A DNA stretch of 64,000 bases from Cryphonectria parasitica EP155 (taxonomy: Eukaryota; Ascomycota; Sordariomycetes; Diaporthales; Cryphonectriaceae): the NCBI RefSeq assembly GCF_011745365.1, contig NW_024468916.1:1223630-1287629 (forward strand), written 5' to 3'. The stretch's first letter is position 1, and each line of letters begins with the position of its first letter. This document shows, piece after piece, positions 62,296 through 64,000 of this stretch. Position numbers and translations under genes: made by a program. The notes under the pieces were generated by a model. The model was not told the DNA's origin and searched no databases. It saw only the letters and a list, made by a program, of their open reading frames with translations.

Positions 62296-64000
62296 ATGCC
62301 TCACTTTAACCCTCTGGCTAACGTCACGGGGCGCAACGCCTATACGCTCTTCGACATTCGGTAAGTTTGTTCCACCAGGTACAGGGTCTCCTCTCTTGGG
62401 CCCATATACGTCTCTCTTTGTGTGGTCTCATAGGCTGACATGGCACCGACTCCCAAGACTCGACAATGACTTTATTGTTTTTCGCGGCAACGACCACGAA
62501 TCCTCTGGGCAGTTGCTCAAGGGTACTCTTGTGCTATGCCTACCAGCACCTCTCCGGATCGAAGATGTGCACCTGAGGCTGCTGGGGACAGAGCGGCTGA
62601 AGTGAGTCAGCCTGTTCCTCGTGATGTAGATTTTTAAGGGGCGCCTTAGTCGGCTAACAGCCCCTGCAGCTGGACCGATGCGCGTATCACGCCTACAGGC
62701 ATCTCGAATCAGAAAGTCGATCGCAACCAGACTTTCTATGACCACAGGTGGCCAAATTTCATCGGGGGCAAGGGCAAGACAATCGTGTTGGACAAGGGCA
62801 ACTACGAATGGCCCTTTGAGCTCATGCTTCCCGGCGACTTCTGTGAGAGCATCGAGGGCATGCCGGAGGCCAGTATTACGTACCACCTGAAGGCCACGGT
62901 TGCGCGAGGGAAGCTCGCATACGACCTGCATGCGAAGAAGAGGCTGCGTATAATACGGACGCTGGAGTCATCGGCGCTGGAATTTCTGCACGCTATGAGT
63001 GTCGAAAATATATGGCCAAACAAGGTGGAATACAGCATCGTTATCCCCCAGAAGGCTGTCGTTTTCGGCTCCTCGATCCCGCTCGAGACCAGGTTTACGC
63101 CACTACTCAAGGGCCTAAAGATCGGCGAGATCAACTGCAAATTAATGGAGGTCCACGAGATCGTCCTGACGACTCCAACCGGGCACACCGTTCGTGAGCA
63201 TAAGAGAGAGCGCGAGGTGAAGCACTGGGCTCTCTCAATCAACCACGACGAGCATTGGAACGACATGATCGACGATTCCGGGCAGGAAGGTTGGGTGCTG
63301 AACACGGACCTCGATCTCCCCAAGAAGCTGGGCAAGTGCATGCAAGACACCAATGTGCACGGCATCAAGATTCGCCATAAGCTCAAGCTGGTGGTCGCAC
63401 TGCACAACCCGGACGGCCATGTCTCAGAGGTGAGTCGTCTCGAGATCCAAGCGAGTCACATCCTGTCAAATATTAACCATTGCTACAGCTCCGTGCGACA
63501 CTACCTGTAACGATATTTATCTCTCCCAACATGCCCCTGGACGAGGATGGCAACCTAGTTCGTCAGGCGCCGCACGAAACGGCAACGGTGCAACGCATGG
63601 TTGGCATTGCGCCCCCTGGTTACGGAGAACACATCCTAGACCAGCTCTACGATGATGTGGACATGAACGGCCTAAGCAGTGGGCTCCAGACGCCAGCAAT
63701 CCAATCGGGAGTCAACACTCCGTTCTATGCTCTCTCTAGGGCTGGTTCGGCTGAGAACCTGCATCACATGGGTGGGTACCAGGCAGTCCCTCCTGCGGCG
63801 CTTAGCTCGCGGCTGCAGGATGTGTCTCTGGCTGCAGGAGACAGGAATTCATCGTACAACAGCCTGAACGGTGCATCTTTGCGAGACGGTGCCACGACGC
63901 CACACTCTACACACGCTCCGACCGACAGCAACCACAATTCGCCACCACACTCGGCTCCGCTCTCGAGATCTCACAGTGGCGAGGACTACTCCGGCATCAA
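62296..64000 (+). CDS. creD: Arrestin-like ubiquitin ligase adaptor CreD (3' end outside window)
   Basis: Exons 62296-62360, 62434-62601, 62670-63429 and 63489 to beyond the right edge. Arrestin N-terminal domain: NAYTLFDIRLTWHRLPRLDN, DFIVFRGNDHESSGQLLKG, LRIEDVHLRLLGTERLNW. Arrestin C-terminal domain: SVENIWPNKVEYSIVIPQKA, GSSIPLETRFTPLLKG, LRATLPVTIFISPNMP. A Ser/Thr-rich tail (SGLQTPAIQSGVNTPFYALS) begins before the cut. In Aspergillus nidulans CreD binds the Rsp5-type ligase HulA through PY motifs and acts opposite to CreB-CreC; yeast relatives Rod1/Rog3 direct endocytosis of transporters. The PY motifs should lie beyond 64000. Frame holds at all three junctions (donors GTAAGT, GTGAGT, GTGAGT). 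Confidence 0.9.

Overview
The window is ordinary euchromatin from a filamentous ascomycete, most likely a Sordariomycete. The signs are short introns of about 55-295 nt with GT(A/G)AGT donors, CTAAC/CTGAC-like branch sites and (C/T)AG acceptors; pyrimidine-rich leaders before ATGs in a CA(A/C)(A/C)ATG context; a nuclear intron-containing tRNA; and a gene set typical of Pezizomycotina. I see no transposon, rDNA, CRISPR, secondary-metabolite cluster or virus-derived gene. The assignment below family level of the fungus is inference.

Layout, left to right. 0-8 kb: the 3' part of an unrecognised coiled-coil protein running in from the left edge, a 2.6 kb non-coding stretch, then a very long Thr/Ala-rich plus coiled-coil protein. 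8.6-14 kb (all minus): a small glycine-rich protein with a TATA-type promoter, an unrecognised protein, and the nuclear-fusion protein Kar5. 15.9-19.6 kb: mitochondrial ribosomal protein uL6m, the Hal2/Met22 bisphosphate nucleotidase and a tRNA-Glu(CTC) with an intron. 20.4-30 kb: a class-C beta-lactamase-like serine hydrolase, a C3HC zinc-finger (Rsm1/NIPA type) protein, the Hsp90 co-chaperone Aha1 and a nitrilase-family amidase. 30-39 kb: telomere protein Rap1 (BRCT, two Myb-like repeats, ARID-like segment, RCT), palmitoyltransferase Swf1, mitochondrial EngB-type GTPase, and Fmc1. 39-53 kb: exocyst subunit Sec3, a cutinase-family secreted esterase, a DmpA-type (P1/S58) aminopeptidase, hydroxyacid-oxoacid transhydrogenase and the mitochondrial Rho GTPase Gem1/Miro. 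54-64 kb: CreC, a 5.3 kb gene-free stretch, and CreD (cut by the right edge).

Functional themes. There is no operon-like system. Two points stand out. CreC (WD40 partner of the CreB deubiquitinase) and CreD (arrestin adaptor for the HulA ubiquitin ligase), known in Aspergillus to act in opposite directions in carbon catabolite repression, are neighbours in the same orientation here. Several genes serve mitochondria (uL6m, EngB-type GTPase, Fmc1, HOT, Gem1), and the EngB and Fmc1 genes share one 380 bp divergent promoter region. Exon structures were worked out by hand from splice signals, frame continuity and family knowledge; no transcript data were available.
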